A stretch of DNA of 64,000 nucleotides from Nocardioides alpinus (GCF_900112035.1 NZ_FOKC01000001.1:868001-932000), one strand, 5' to 3'; counted from the first letter of the stretch, positions 21,106-30,739 are shown. Program-made: numbers and translations. The notes: a model not told the origin generated them from the letters alone.

Positions 21106-21977
21106 GCACCGCTCACACCCGTACGCCGGACACCAAGCCCATGGTCCGCGACCGCACGGCCCTCTGGCTGTTCCTCGGCTACGTCGTGCTCGTCGCCTTC
21201 GCGTTCATCTACCTCTACCCGTTCCTGGTGCAGCTCACGACGTCGTTCAAGACCAACACCGATGCCGTCTCCAACCCGCTCTCGCTGGTCCCGGACCCGT
21301 TCACCACCAGTGCCTTCGGCGAGCTCGCGAGGCGCGACTTCCCGCTGTGGTTCACCAACTCGGTGGTCGTCACCCTGCTGGTCACGGCAGGTCGCGTGTT
21401 CCTCTGCTCGCTGGCCGGCTACGCGCTGGCGCGGATCAAGTTCCGCGGCCGCAGTGCGATCTTCACCGCGATCCTCGCGGTGATGGCGGTGCCGGGCGTC
21501 GTCCTGCTGATCCCGAAGTTCCTGATGCTCAACTACCTCGGCATCTACAACACCTACCCGGCGCTCGTGCTGCCCCTGCTCGTCGACGCTGCGGGTGTCT
21601 TCATCATGAAGCAGTTCTTCGAGAGCATCCCGGAGTCGGTGGAGGAGGCGGCACGGATCGACGGGGCCAGCACCTTCCGGATCTTCTGGTCGGTCGTGCT
21701 GCCGATGTCGCGCCCGGCGCTGATCACCCTCACCATCCTGTCGTTCCAGGGGTCGTGGAACGAGCTGCCGCACTTCATCGTGGCGTCCCAGGACAGCGAC
21801 CTCTTCACCCTGACCAAGGGCGTGGCCACCCTCACCAGCGGTCAGCTCGGGTCGGGCTCGCAGTACCCCATCACCATGGCCGCGGCACTGCTCATGACCA
21901 TCCCGGTGGCCATCGTCTTCTTCGTCTTCCAGAAGTACCTCGTCCGCGGAGGTACGTCAGGAGCGGTCAAGGGCTAG
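21102..21977 (+). CDS. Carbohydrate ABC permease, MalG type
   Basis: A 291-residue permease with six predicted helices, the standard MalG size. The EAA loop reads ESVEEAARIDGASTFRIFWSVVLPMSRPAL. The ATG at 21102 overlaps the upstream TGA (ATGA). It forms the heterodimeric channel with the MalF-type protein. A strong stem-loop follows 14 bp after the stop, which closes the sugar operon. Confidence 0.93.
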   Translation: MSTAHTRTPDTKPMVRDRTALWLFLGYVVLVAFAFIYLYPFLVQLTTSFKTNTDAVSNPLSLVPDPFTTSAFGELARRDFPLWFTNSVVVTLLVTAGRVFLCSLAGYALARIKFRGRSAIFTAILAVMAVPGVVLLIPKFLMLNYLGIYNTYPALVLPLLVDAAGVFIMKQFFESIPESVEEAARIDGASTFRIFWSVVLPMSRPALITLTILSFQGSWNELPHFIVASQDSDLFTLTKGVATLTSGQLGSGSQYPITMAAALLMTIPVAIVFFVFQKYLVRGGTSGAVKG

Positions 21978-21990
21978 CACCGCGAAAGCT

Positions 21991-22035
21991 CCGGCGCCGG
22001 GCGGGGTCCGCCTCCTAGCACCCGCCCGGCACCGG
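21991..22035. terminator. Bidirectional terminator between converging genes
   Basis: 15-bp arms at 21991-22005 and 22021-22035 (CCGGCGCCGGGCGGG against its complement with one mismatch) and a 15-nt loop. It lies between the plus-strand permease and the minus-strand sucrase/ferredoxin-like gene, so it can serve both. No T-tract. Confidence 0.65.
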
Positions 22036-22046
22036 CACACCGACGG

Positions 22047-22805
22047 TCAGCCGACCGGCCGCACCTCGAAGCGCGTCGTCGCCTTGACCTTGTCGTCACC
22101 GCAGGACTGGCGCCGCACGGGACCGGGGACCGCGATGACCTCGTCGCCAGGATCGCCGCCGGCGAGCACGTTCAGCTCGCGCACCTGGTCGACTCCCGGG
22201 CGGCCGGCCCGACCGCGCACGAGCTCGGTCGGCACCTCACCCCGCTCGACCGCCTCGCAGGCGGCGAGGACGTTGGCGGTGTCGAGCCGCCCGAGGGTGA
22301 TCCCGCTGGGCAGCGCGAGCAGGGTGCCGGAGAACCGGTGCCCACCGAGGTGCGTGGTCTCCCACGTGCCCTCGGGCCACTCCTGGCTGAGCAGCCCGGC
22401 GATCGGGCGGCCCAGCTCGGCGCAGCAGCGGTCACGCTTGCCGTTGGTGCAGACCAGCCACAGCGGCCCGTCGTACGCCGGCATGGCGGGCACGTCGAGG
22501 TCGAGAAGGTCCTCGGGCCGGTCGAGCACCGTGCCGCGGACGTCGTAGCCCGCGTCGGTGGCGCTGGCCAGGAAGACCCGGGTGCCGGGGCCGGCACTGC
22601 CGTCGTACCTGCGCAGAAGGAAGACCTTCAGGTCCAGCGACGCCAGGTGGTCGCGTACGACGTCCGGGAGCCGGTTGTCGGTGACGGCCTCGCGGCCCCA
22701 CGGGCCCGGGGACTCGACCAGCAGGATCTCGGTGTCGGTCGGTGCGGTGCCGATGATGGGCTCGTCGTCCTCGACGCTGGCAAAGGAGCACCGGAAGTCA
22801 GGCAT
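22047..22805 (-). CDS. Sucrase/ferredoxin-like protein, second copy
   Basis: A 252-residue family member carrying CTNGKRDRCCAELGRPIAG, the same Cys-x7-CysCys core as the protein at 13139-14047, followed by ETTHLGGHRFSGTLLALPSGITLGRL. The N-terminal half (ILLVESPGPWGREAVTDNRLP) also aligns. It lacks the long C-terminal extension of the other copy. A thioredoxin-like [2Fe-2S] protein is implied by family; partner and reaction are unknown. It is a lone gene downstream of the sugar operon in the opposite direction. Confidence 0.87.
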   Translation of the reverse strand: MPDFRCSFASVEDDEPIIGTAPTDTEILLVESPGPWGREAVTDNRLPDVVRDHLASLDLKVFLLRRYDGSAGPGTRVFLASATDAGYDVRGTVLDRPEDLLDLDVPAMPAYDGPLWLVCTNGKRDRCCAELGRPIAGLLSQEWPEGTWETTHLGGHRFSGTLLALPSGITLGRLDTANVLAACEAVERGEVPTELVRGRAGRPGVDQVRELNVLAGGDPGDEVIAVPGPVRRQSCGDDKVKATTRFEVRPVG

Positions 22806-22829
22806 GCGGTGAAGTCTGTCCGACGGGTG

Positions 22830-23591
22830 TCAGGGACTGCCCATCAGGAGGTTCACGTCGGTGATCCGTCGGGCGTCGTCGACCCACACCTGGACGGCGA
22901 CGACGTCCATGCACGCCCTCACCTCCGCGCGCCGGGTGAGGAGCGTCCACGACCACGGCAGCCGCCTCAGCAGGTCCGGCGAGGGTGCCGGTCTGCGCCC
23001 GACGCACCACAACGGCGGGACCCGCGTGCCACGCATCGATGAGGCGGCCAGGGACTCGAGGATGCGCGCGTCGCGGCGCTCCGCGTAGGGCTCGTCGAGG
23101 ATCCAGCTGCTCCGCCTCGCGGCCTGCGCGCGCGTGAGCATCCTCCGGGGCTGGTTGGCCACCCAGAGTCGTACGCGGTCGGCGAAGGCCGGCGGCTCCC
23201 CGTCACCGAGTGCCCAGCGCTGGAGGTCGCGGGCGGGCTCCGGGGCCTGCGGCCGGATGCACGACGCCGTGGGTGGGTGGACCGACACGACGAGCCGGAC
23301 GGTCGATCCGACGGGCAGCTCCGCTCCCGCCGGCGGGTACTGCTCGAGGACCACGCCGGGGGCGCACGACGCACGGTGCTGGACGGCGACCAGCAGTCCC
23401 TGGTCGACCAGCGATCGCCGCACCTGCCGCACAGGCGAGCCGACCAGGACCGGGAGCGCGACAACGCCCCCGTCGACGCCCCCGTCGACGTCCTCGACGG
23501 GGGCAGGGGCCGGCTCGCGCGGCTCCCGGTCCGCTGCGGCGCCGCTGCACCCGGCGAGCAGGAGGGCGGCGGCAGCGAGGACGTGCTTCAC
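22830..23591 (-). CDS. PASTA-domain lipoprotein
   Basis: About 253 residues from a GTG at 23591. The start VKHVLAAAALLLAGC is a lipoprotein signal with lipobox LAGC, so the protein is anchored outside the membrane. A single PASTA-like domain follows (residues about 45-105, VLVGSPVRQVRRSLVDQGLLV and YPPAGAELPVGSTVRLVVSV). PASTA domains bind peptidoglycan fragments in Ser/Thr kinases and PBPs. The C-terminal 130 residues are unrecognised, with several Cys that could form disulfides. An upstream in-frame start at 23657 would disrupt the signal peptide and is less likely. Confidence 0.72.
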   Translation of the reverse strand: MKHVLAAAALLLAGCSGAAADREPREPAPAPVEDVDGGVDGGVVALPVLVGSPVRQVRRSLVDQGLLVAVQHRASCAPGVVLEQYPPAGAELPVGSTVRLVVSVHPPTASCIRPQAPEPARDLQRWALGDGEPPAFADRVRLWVANQPRRMLTRAQAARRSSWILDEPYAERRDARILESLAASSMRGTRVPPLWCVGRRPAPSPDLLRRLPWSWTLLTRRAEVRACMDVVAVQVWVDDARRITDVNLLMGSP

Positions 23592-23690
23592 GGTGGTGGG
23601 ACGCACGCCGACGCCGATCCGTTGCGCCGGAGGCCGAGCATCACCGTGTCGCAGCACGTGCCTGTTCGGGAAAGCGGTGGCGGCTGACCC

Positions 23691-26639
23691 TCAGATCAAC
23701 CCACGTCGGCGGGCGATCGCAGCCGCCTCCGTGCGCGACGCCGCGTCGAGCTTGGCGAGGACGTTGGAGACGTGGACCGAGACCGTCTTGGTGCTGATGA
23801 AGAGCTGCTTGCCGATCTCACCGTTGCTGCGTCCTTCCGCCACGAGCGCCAGGATCTCGCCCTCACGCGGGGTCAGCGCGGCCACCTCGGACGCGGTCGT
23901 CGGGGCGGGAGCCGAACCGATGGCGGTGAGCTCGGCCAGCAGCGGCCCCGCACGCAGCGCGTGCGCTGCCTCGCGGGCCAGGTCGGCCGCAACCCGCGCG
24001 CCCGCCGCGTCACCCACCGCCCGCAGCACCCCGGCCAGCCGCACGCGGGCGTGGGCGATCTCGGGGACGCTGCCGTAGGTGAGGGCTGACTCCTCGGCCG
24101 CGCGCCACGCCTCCACGAGCTCGTCGGCCACCGGTGGGTCGACCTGGGCGAGCCACCGCCAGCGCAGGTGCTCGGCGGCCCGACGGGCCACCCACATGCG
24201 GTACTCGGGACCGCGGCTCGCGTCGTAGGGAGCGTAGAAGTCGATCACCTTGCCGGCGTCGGACATCAGTCGGTCGACGTCGGCGCGGGCCGACTCGCGC
24301 TCGTCGGCCGACTGGTGCGCGGCAGCACTCGCGAACGTGCCGACCACGAGGGTGGCGAGGCGGAGGCGGGCCTGGAACCACTCGTGCCACAGCGGCACGA
24401 CGCTGGCGACGACGTCGTCGTAGGCGGCCAGCGCCTGCGCCGGGTCGGGGACCGCGGCGGCGCGCATCACCTCGGCACTGCCGGCGGTGATCGCGGTGAG
24501 GCCGTCAGTGCCCCAGAACTCCCGGAGCCGTTCGAGCGCCTTGGAGTGGGTGTCCCCGCGGAGCCCGATCATGATCAGCATCTGGTGGGCGAAGAAGAGC
24601 CACTCGTAGACCATCGGCGGGTCCTGGCCGGTGACGTCGAGCAGGTCCACCGCCTCGTCGAGGCGCCCCTGGTGGGTGAGTGCGACCGCGAGCAGCAGTC
24701 GCGACTCGGCCGGGTAGGGCGACCAGGCCAGCCCACCGACCTCGCTGCGCGAGATCACCTCGCGGTAGACCTCACCGGCAACGTCGAGGTCGCCGCGGTC
24801 GTGGTGGAGCCGACCGAGGAAGTAGAGCGCGCGCAGCTCGGGCTCGATGAGCCCGGCCCGCCGGGCACGCTCGGCGGCCGAGCGCCATCCGGCGCCGGCG
24901 TCCTCACCCGAGGTCGGGTCGAGTCCGGCCAGGGTGGTGTGGAGCTCGACGGCCAGGCTGGTGAGGTCGTTGCGCTCGGCGAGGTCGAGCGCCTCGAGGG
25001 CGACGGCGCGGGCATCGTCGGCGCGCCAGTTGCCGAGACTCTCGGCGTGGACGAAGAGTGCGCGGGCGAGCAGCTTGGGAGGACTGCCGCGCAGCAGGTC
25101 GACCGCCTCGGCGGCCGTCGCGCTGGGCGACTCGGTGGTGTCGGTGAGCAGCAGGGCCGAGGCGAGAGCCGTCAGCAGCTGCCCACGGTCGGCGTCGGGC
25201 GCGTCGGCCGGCAACGTGGCCAGCCGGGCGCGGAGCACCTTGACCGCCTTGGGCACCCGCCCTGCGGCGATGAGCGCCTCGGCGCAGCGGCGTACGAGGG
25301 CCTGGGCGTCGACGTCGGTGACGGGGGTGCGCGAGGTGTCGATCAGCTCGAGCGCGTCGAGGAAGTGGGTGGCGGCCTCCGACGGGCCGCCGACGGCCAG
25401 GGCCTCCTCGCCCGCCTCCATCGACGCGCGGATCGCGACCGGCCGGTCGTCGGCGCGCCGAGCGTGCTGGGCGAGCTCGGCGGCGGTGCCGACCGCGCGA
25501 CCCTCCCCGAGCGCGGAGACGAAGTCGGCGTGGAGGCGGACCCGCTCGCCGGGCAGCAGGTCGTCGTAGACCGCCTCCCCGAGGAGCGCGTGGCGAAAGG
25601 CATAGGTGCCGCCGCGGGAGGCGACGAGGACGTGGGCCTCGACGGCGCTCCGCAGGGCCGTCTCGAGTGCGGTCGCGTCGAGGTCGGAGACGGCGGCCAG
25701 CAGGCCGTGGCTGACCTGGCGTCCGGCGACGGAGACGATGCGCACCACCCGTCGGGTGGTCTCGTCGAGGCGGTCGAGGTGGACCAGCAGCACGTCGGCG
25801 AGCTCACCGGGGACCTGGCCGGACCGGGCGGCGCCGACGAGCTCCTCGACGAAGAACGGGTTGCCCTCGGCTCGGTCGGCGATGGAGACGTACTCGGCCT
25901 CGGACAGGGTGCCGGGGCGCAGCGCGCGGACGAGGCGGCGTACGTCGTCGTCGGCGAGCGGTTCGAGCTGGAGCCGGTCGACGCCGCGCAGCCGCATCCA
26001 CTCCGCCACCTGGCGGCGCAGCGGGTGGCGGCGGTGGAGGTCGTCGGCACGGTAGGAGACGACGAGGGCGACGCCGGGCAGCGGCCGGGAGAACAGGAAG
26101 CTGAGCATGTCGCGGGTGGACTCGTCGGCCCAGTGGGCGTCCTCGACGACCACCAGCAGCGGAGCGTCGACGGCGACGGCGGTGAGCAGGTCGGCGAACG
26201 CGTCGTAGACGTTGCCGCGGTCGAGGGCCTGGTCGCCCGACGCGGTCTCGCTGCTGCGGATCCGGCGGCCCGGCTGGAGGCGGGCGAGCGTGGGGTGCTG
26301 CTCGAGCACGCGAGCGGCGACGTCGGGCATGTCGGCCATCACGCGGCCGAGGATCTCGGAGAAGGGGAGGTAGGGCAGGGAGCTGTCGGCGAGGTCGAGG
26401 CAGTGGCCGGCGACGACCTGCCAGTCCGCCGCGAGCGCGGTGTCGCGCAGGGCCATCAGCACCCGTGTCTTGCCGACCCCGGCATCGCCGGCGACCAGCA
26501 TCGCGCGGACCGTCCGGACACCCTCGGACGCACGGATGCCGAGCTGGGAGGAGAGCTCCTCCAGCTCGGCATCGCGTCCGATGAGATCGGTGGTCCGCAG
26601 GGCCGGCACGCACGACATTGTGTCCTGCTGCTCCGACAT
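23691..26639 (-). CDS. Large ATP-binding LuxR-family (LAL) transcriptional regulator
   Basis: About 982 residues. The N-terminal AAA/NB-ARC-like ATPase (residues about 20-330) has Walker A AGDAGVGKT and Walker B LLVVVEDAHW. A long helical TPR-like middle follows. The C-terminal LuxR helix-turn-helix (last 65 residues) reads LTPREGEILALVAEGRSNGEIG and ISTKTVSVHVSNVLAKL. Such regulators sense small ligands and activate local genes; maltose, antibiotic or lipid loci are common targets. The ATG at 26639 was chosen over an upstream start because the residues before it are Arg/Pro-rich. A mini-protein gene ends 23 bp upstream. Confidence 0.92.
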   Translation of the reverse strand: MSEQQDTMSCVPALRTTDLIGRDAELEELSSQLGIRASEGVRTVRAMLVAGDAGVGKTRVLMALRDTALAADWQVVAGHCLDLADSSLPYLPFSEILGRVMADMPDVAARVLEQHPTLARLQPGRRIRSSETASGDQALDRGNVYDAFADLLTAVAVDAPLLVVVEDAHWADESTRDMLSFLFSRPLPGVALVVSYRADDLHRRHPLRRQVAEWMRLRGVDRLQLEPLADDDVRRLVRALRPGTLSEAEYVSIADRAEGNPFFVEELVGAARSGQVPGELADVLLVHLDRLDETTRRVVRIVSVAGRQVSHGLLAAVSDLDATALETALRSAVEAHVLVASRGGTYAFRHALLGEAVYDDLLPGERVRLHADFVSALGEGRAVGTAAELAQHARRADDRPVAIRASMEAGEEALAVGGPSEAATHFLDALELIDTSRTPVTDVDAQALVRRCAEALIAAGRVPKAVKVLRARLATLPADAPDADRGQLLTALASALLLTDTTESPSATAAEAVDLLRGSPPKLLARALFVHAESLGNWRADDARAVALEALDLAERNDLTSLAVELHTTLAGLDPTSGEDAGAGWRSAAERARRAGLIEPELRALYFLGRLHHDRGDLDVAGEVYREVISRSEVGGLAWSPYPAESRLLLAVALTHQGRLDEAVDLLDVTGQDPPMVYEWLFFAHQMLIMIGLRGDTHSKALERLREFWGTDGLTAITAGSAEVMRAAAVPDPAQALAAYDDVVASVVPLWHEWFQARLRLATLVVGTFASAAAHQSADERESARADVDRLMSDAGKVIDFYAPYDASRGPEYRMWVARRAAEHLRWRWLAQVDPPVADELVEAWRAAEESALTYGSVPEIAHARVRLAGVLRAVGDAAGARVAADLAREAAHALRAGPLLAELTAIGSAPAPTTASEVAALTPREGEILALVAEGRSNGEIGKQLFISTKTVSVHVSNVLAKLDAASRTEAAAIARRRGLI

Positions 26640-26662
26640 CTGCGGGCCGATCGCCGTCCGGG

Positions 26663-26782
26663 TCACTTCTCGGTCTGGTCGCCGCGCAGCCGGGTCCAAC
26701 GACGGACCGGGCGGAAGTCCTGGCGGACCTTCTCCTGGCGGTACGCGATCTCGGCGCCCAGGAAGCTGTCGGTGCTGAACAT
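26663..26782 (-). CDS. Mini-protein (39 residues) upstream of the LAL regulator
   Basis: A 39-residue protein beginning MFSTDSFLGAEIAYRQEKVR and ending in an Arg-rich tail. A good ribosome site (GAGGAGAAGG) precedes the ATG. The pattern of an acidic/aromatic start, a short amphipathic helix and a basic C-terminus recurs in the 30-residue protein at 61028-61120. There is no membrane segment or export signal. It lies 23 bp before the LAL regulator and may be co-transcribed. Function unknown. Confidence 0.6.
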   Translation of the reverse strand: MFSTDSFLGAEIAYRQEKVRQDFRPVRRWTRLRGDQTEK

Positions 26783-26919
26783 GTCCTTCTCCTCTGTCGG
26801 TCGATCCCTTCTGGGACCGTGAGAAGAGAGTCCGTCGCTGAGGTAGGGGTGGACATCGGGCGCGTGCCCTATCTGTGTCCCGCCAGCTACCTCAGATGCC
26901 GTCACCAGCGGCGTACGAC

Positions 26920-28110
26920 CTACCTCAGACCGACGACGGGGCGCCCGGACTGCCAGACACCGGCCACGAGCGGGACGCCGGGACGGTAGGCGAGGTGGAG
27001 GTACGACGGCGCCTCGAGGAGGACGAGGTCCGCGGCCTTGCCGGGAGCGATCACGCCGACGTCGTCGCGGCCGAGGGCCGCGGCGCCCATCGCGGTCGCG
27101 GCGCGCAGTGCCTCCGCCGGGGTCATCCGCATCTCCCGGACGGCCAGGGCGATGCAGAGCGCCATCGAGGAGGTGAAGCACGAGCCCGGGTTGCAGTCGC
27201 TCGCGAGGGCGATCCTCACGCCGGCGTCGAGCAGCCCGCGGGCGTCGGGATAGGGCTGGCGGGTGGAGAACTCCACCCCCGGCAGCAGCGTCGCGATGGT
27301 GCCGCTCGAGGCGAGGGCCGAGACGTCGAGGTCGGACAGGAAGGTGCAGTGGTCGACCGCGACGAGCCCGAGCTCGCAGGCCAGCTGCACGCCGCCGCCG
27401 AACGTCAGCTGGTTGGCGTGGAGCCGTCCGCGCAGGCCGCTGTCGGACCCGGCGGCCAGGATGGTGCGTGCCTGGTCGACGCCGAAGGCGCCGTCCTCGC
27501 AGAACACGTCGATCCACCGGGCGTGCGGTGCGGCCGCCGCGAGCATGGGGCCGGTGACCAGAGCGACGTAGTCCTCGGGGCCGGTGGCTCCCTGGAACTC
27601 CGCGGGGACGACGTGGGCGCCGAGGAACGTGGTCTCGTCGGTGAACTGGGCGGCCACCGCGAGACTGCGTGCCTCGTCGAGGACCGACAACCCGTAGCCG
27701 CTCTTGATCTCGACGGTGGTGGTGCCCTGGGCGCGCATCTCGGCGACGAGCCGGGCGACGCGGGAGGTGAGCTGCTCGTCGGTGGCGGCGCGGGTCTTCG
27801 CGACGGTCGTGCGGATCCCGCCGGCGGAGTAGGGCTCGCCGGTCATCCGCGCCTCGAAGTCGGCCGACCGGTCACCCGCGAAGACCAGGTGGCTGTGGGA
27901 GTCGACGAAGCCGGGGACGACGGCACGTCCCCCGGCGTCGACCCGGACGTCGGCATCGGGGGCCTCGGCCGCGGGACCGACCCAGGCGATCCGGCTGCCC
28001 TCGACCACGACGGCCGCATCGGCGAGCAGGCCGAGGAGGCCGCCCTCCTCGGTGCGAGCGGGGTCGTTGGTGACCAGCTCCCCGATGCCGGTGATGAGCG
28101 TCGTGCTCAC
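26920..28110 (-). CDS. hutI: Imidazolonepropionase
   Basis: Third enzyme of histidine degradation: hydrolyses 4-imidazolone-5-propionate to N-formimidoyl-L-glutamate. It has 396 residues, the usual length. Amidohydrolase metal-site blocks are present: [13 protein letters not shown], the His in [28 protein letters not shown] and [16 protein letters not shown]. The GTG at 28110 overlaps the hutF stop (GTGA). It is the last gene of the unit amidohydrolase-hutF-hutI, driven from the operator at 30740-30755. Confidence 0.97.
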   Translation of the reverse strand: MSTTLITGIGELVTNDPARTEEGGLLGLLADAAVVVEGSRIAWVGPAAEAPDADVRVDAGGRAVVPGFVDSHSHLVFAGDRSADFEARMTGEPYSAGGIRTTVAKTRAATDEQLTSRVARLVAEMRAQGTTTVEIKSGYGLSVLDEARSLAVAAQFTDETTFLGAHVVPAEFQGATGPEDYVALVTGPMLAAAAPHARWIDVFCEDGAFGVDQARTILAAGSDSGLRGRLHANQLTFGGGVQLACELGLVAVDHCTFLSDLDVSALASSGTIATLLPGVEFSTRQPYPDARGLLDAGVRIALASDCNPGSCFTSSMALCIALAVREMRMTPAEALRAATAMGAAALGRDDVGVIAPGKAADLVLLEAPSYLHLAYRPGVPLVAGVWQSGRPVVGLR

Positions 28111-29438
28111 GTGATCTCCTCCCAGATCCGGCCGATGACCTCGTCGAGCGCACGACCGATCGCCGCGCGCTCTCCCTCCGCGATGATCCACCGACCGTCG
28201 GCCATCACGCGGCGTACGTCCTCGGCGGCGGCAGCGAAGACGACCGTCTGCTCGTCGCGGCCGGTGCCGGCGGTGCGCGGTGACACCGCGTCGAGGACCA
28301 CCAGGTCGGCACGCTGCCCGACCGCGATCGCGCCGGCGTCGGCCCACCCGAGCGACTCGTGCCCGGACGTGGTGGCCGCGGTCAGCAGCTCGGCCGCGGT
28401 CCAGTGACCGCGCTGCTGGGTGGCCAGGCGTTCGTCGAGCTCGACCGCACGCATCTCCTCGAACAGGTCGATGACGGCGTGGCTGTCGCTGCCCAGTGTC
28501 AGGCGGGCGCCGGCCTCGTGCAGCCGCCGCGAGGGACCGATGCCGTCGCCGAGGTCGCGCTCGGTGGTCGGGCAGAAGGACACGTACGCGCCCGCGCCGC
28601 CGATGAGCGCGATGTCCTCGTCGGTCAGGTGGGTGGCGTGGACGAGGGAGGTGGTCGGACGCAGGAGGCCGTGGTCAGCGAGCAGGCGGGCTGGCGTGAC
28701 GCCGTACGCCGCGAGGCAGGCGTCGTTCTCGGCCACCTGCTCGGAGAGGTGCACGTGGAAGGGGCAATCGCCGACCCACGAGGCGACGGCATCCAGGTCG
28801 TCCGCCGCGACGGCGCGCACCGAGTGCACGGCGGCACCGACGTGGCTCCCGCTGGTCGAGGAAGGACGAAGTCCTGTCACGAGACCCTCGACCCGCTCCA
28901 GCCACGCGTCCACCGAGCCGTCGCTGTAGCGCACCTGCGCGCCCTCCGGCGGCGCCCCGAAGCCCGACGAGAGATAGAGCGTGTCGAGCAGGGTGATTCG
29001 GATGCCTGCCTCGCGGGCGGCGTGCCCGAGCGCGTCGCCCATCTCGTTGGGGTCGTCGTAAGGGCTTCCGTCGGGTTGGTGGTGGAGGTAGTGGAACTCA
29101 CCGACACTCGTGATCCCGGCGGCTGCCATCTCGCGGTAGGTCGCGCGCGCGAGGGCGAGGTAGGTGTCGGGATCCAGCCGCGCGGCGACGGCGTACATCT
29201 GCTCGCGCCAGGTCCAGAAGGTGCCGCGCCCGCGCTGGGTGCGGCCACGCAGTGCCCGGTGGAAGGCGTGGCTGTGGGTGTTGGCGAGGCCGGGGACGAC
29301 GAGGCCGCGCACCGGGACGGCGCGCGGCGGGTCGGCGTCGGGCGTCACCGAGGTGAAGCGACCGCCCTCGACCTCGACGAGCACGTCGTCGGCGAAGCGG
29401 TCGCCGAGCCAGGCGCGTTCGAGCAGGTACGCCGTCAC
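28107..29438 (-). CDS. hutF: Formimidoylglutamate deiminase
   Basis: Converts N-formimidoyl-L-glutamate to N-formyl-L-glutamate and ammonia. At 443 residues it has the amidohydrolase blocks [32 protein letters not shown] and [16 protein letters not shown]. The GTG at 29438 overlaps the stop of the upstream amidohydrolase gene. A stretch near residues 185-198 ([14 protein letters not shown]) is encoded by a sequence related to the dispersed palindromic element found elsewhere in the window, apparently tolerated in a surface loop. HutF defines the five-step route that needs an N-formylglutamate amidohydrolase afterwards. Confidence 0.96.
   Translation of the reverse strand: MTAYLLERAWLGDRFADDVLVEVEGGRFTSVTPDADPPRAVPVRGLVVPGLANTHSHAFHRALRGRTQRGRGTFWTWREQMYAVAARLDPDTYLALARATYREMAAAGITSVGEFHYLHHQPDGSPYDDPNEMGDALGHAAREAGIRITLLDTLYLSSGFGAPPEGAQVRYSDGSVDAWLERVEGLVTGLRPSSTSGSHVGAAVHSVRAVAADDLDAVASWVGDCPFHVHLSEQVAENDACLAAYGVTPARLLADHGLLRPTTSLVHATHLTDEDIALIGGAGAYVSFCPTTERDLGDGIGPSRRLHEAGARLTLGSDSHAVIDLFEEMRAVELDERLATQQRGHWTAAELLTAATTSGHESLGWADAGAIAVGQRADLVVLDAVSPRTAGTGRDEQTVVFAAAAEDVRRVMADGRWIIAEGERAAIGRALDEVIGRIWEEIT
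28851..28892. repeat. Palindromic repeat-like segment inside hutF
   Basis: GCTGGTCGAGGAAGGACGAA is followed by GTCCTGTCACGAGACCCTCG. It has the GCTGGTCGAG start and the inner inverted pair AGGAC-GAA-GTCCT typical of short interspersed elements, and resembles the start of the element at 5990. It is read in frame by hutF. Confidence 0.5.
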
Positions 29439-30685
29439 GCGGGGGCCTCCGGACGAGCGAGCTCGGCGAGCACGTCGGCGAGCGCCTCGACACCGGCCAG
29501 GCAGTCGGCCGTCTCGGCGTGCTCGTCGGGCGAGTGGGAGACGCCGGTGGGGTTGCGGACGAAGACCATCGCGGTCGGGATGCCGGCGTCGGACAGGATC
29601 CCGGCGTCGTGGCCCGCCTGGGTGGGGATGACCGGCCAGTCGCCGAGCCCCGCGAGACGCGCAGCGAGGTCGGCGTCGAACGCCACCGACCTCGACACCG
29701 ACTCCGGGGTCACGACCAGGGAGGTGCCGTCGCGGCCGGCCCGCTCGTCGGCCTGCTTCGCGATCACCCCCACCATCTCGGCGAGGGCGTCGTCGCTGGG
29801 ACCACGCGCGTCGAGCCAGGCGGTCACGAGCGACGGGACGGCGTTGGTGCCGTTGGGCTCGACCGCGATCCGGCCGAACGTCGCGCGCTGCCCGGCCAGC
29901 CTGGCCTGCTTGTTGGCAGCCAGCGCGGTCATCGCGTAGGTGAGCATCGGGTCGTGCCGGTCCTCCATGCGCGTGGTGCCGGCGTGGTTGGCCTGCCCCG
30001 CGAAGTCGAAGCGCCAGCGCCCGTGCGGCCAGATCTCGCTGGCCAGGCCCACCGCGACGTCGCGGTCGACGAGGTCACGACCCTGCTCGACGTGCAGCTC
30101 GACGAAGGTGCCGACCCGGTCGAGCGACAGCAGTCCCTGCGTGGGGTCCAGTCCGGCCTCGTCGACGGCATCGCCGAGGAAGACCCCGTCGCGGTCGCGC
30201 AGCTCACGCGCCTGGTCCCACGTGGTCGCGCCGGTGACGAGGCGCGAGCCGAGACAGGCGCGGCCGAAGCGAGAGCCCTCCTCCTCGACGAAGACGGACA
30301 CCCCGAGGGGGCGGATCGGCTCGAAGCCGCGCTCCCGCAGCAGGTCGATCGCGGCCAGCGCCGAGACCACGCCCAGCGGGCCGTCGTACGCCCCACCGTC
30401 CGGGACGGAGTCGAGGTGCGAGCCGGTGAGGACACCGTGGGCCCGCGGCGGGCGCTGGGCGCCCTCCTCGACGAGCGGGCATGCGGGCTCCCACCAGGCG
30501 ACCTGGTTGCCGATGCCGTCGGTCTCGACCGTGAGTCCCCGGGACTCGCACTCGGAGACGAACCAGGCGCGCAGCTCGGACTCGGCCGAGGCCCACGGTT
30601 GCCGGAAGTAGCCGCCCGAGGCGGCCGACCGACCGACGGGTGCCAGGTCGCGCCACATCTCCTCGAAGTCACTCCTGGGGGGCAT
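29435..30685 (-). CDS. M20-family amidohydrolase (allantoate amidohydrolase-like), likely N-formylglutamate hydrolase
   Basis: A 416-residue M20/AllC-type enzyme. Metal-site blocks: LTGSHLDSVPDGGAYDGPLG, EEEGSRFGRACLGSR, FVELHVEQG and the final HDAGILSDAGIPTAM followed by VSHSPDEHA. The family hydrolyses carbamoyl or formyl-type amides such as allantoate. It heads the unit with hutF and hutI, with GTGA coupling to hutF, and no classical hutG is present, so release of formate and glutamate from N-formylglutamate is the likely job (inference from context). A hut-type operator lies 55 bp upstream. Confidence 0.88.
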   Translation of the reverse strand: MPPRSDFEEMWRDLAPVGRSAASGGYFRQPWASAESELRAWFVSECESRGLTVETDGIGNQVAWWEPACPLVEEGAQRPPRAHGVLTGSHLDSVPDGGAYDGPLGVVSALAAIDLLRERGFEPIRPLGVSVFVEEEGSRFGRACLGSRLVTGATTWDQARELRDRDGVFLGDAVDEAGLDPTQGLLSLDRVGTFVELHVEQGRDLVDRDVAVGLASEIWPHGRWRFDFAGQANHAGTTRMEDRHDPMLTYAMTALAANKQARLAGQRATFGRIAVEPNGTNAVPSLVTAWLDARGPSDDALAEMVGVIAKQADERAGRDGTSLVVTPESVSRSVAFDADLAARLAGLGDWPVIPTQAGHDAGILSDAGIPTAMVFVRNPTGVSHSPDEHAETADCLAGVEALADVLAELARPEAPA

Positions 30686-30739
30686 GGGAGCAGTCCACCG
30701 GGCGGGCCACCCCGGGTCAACGCACCGGGCCGACGTGAC

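Noticed and set aside
24168..26822. 884-codon plus-strand open frame
   Set aside because: Antisense shadow of the LAL regulator; no domain seen and composition biased to Gly/Val/Asp/Arg.
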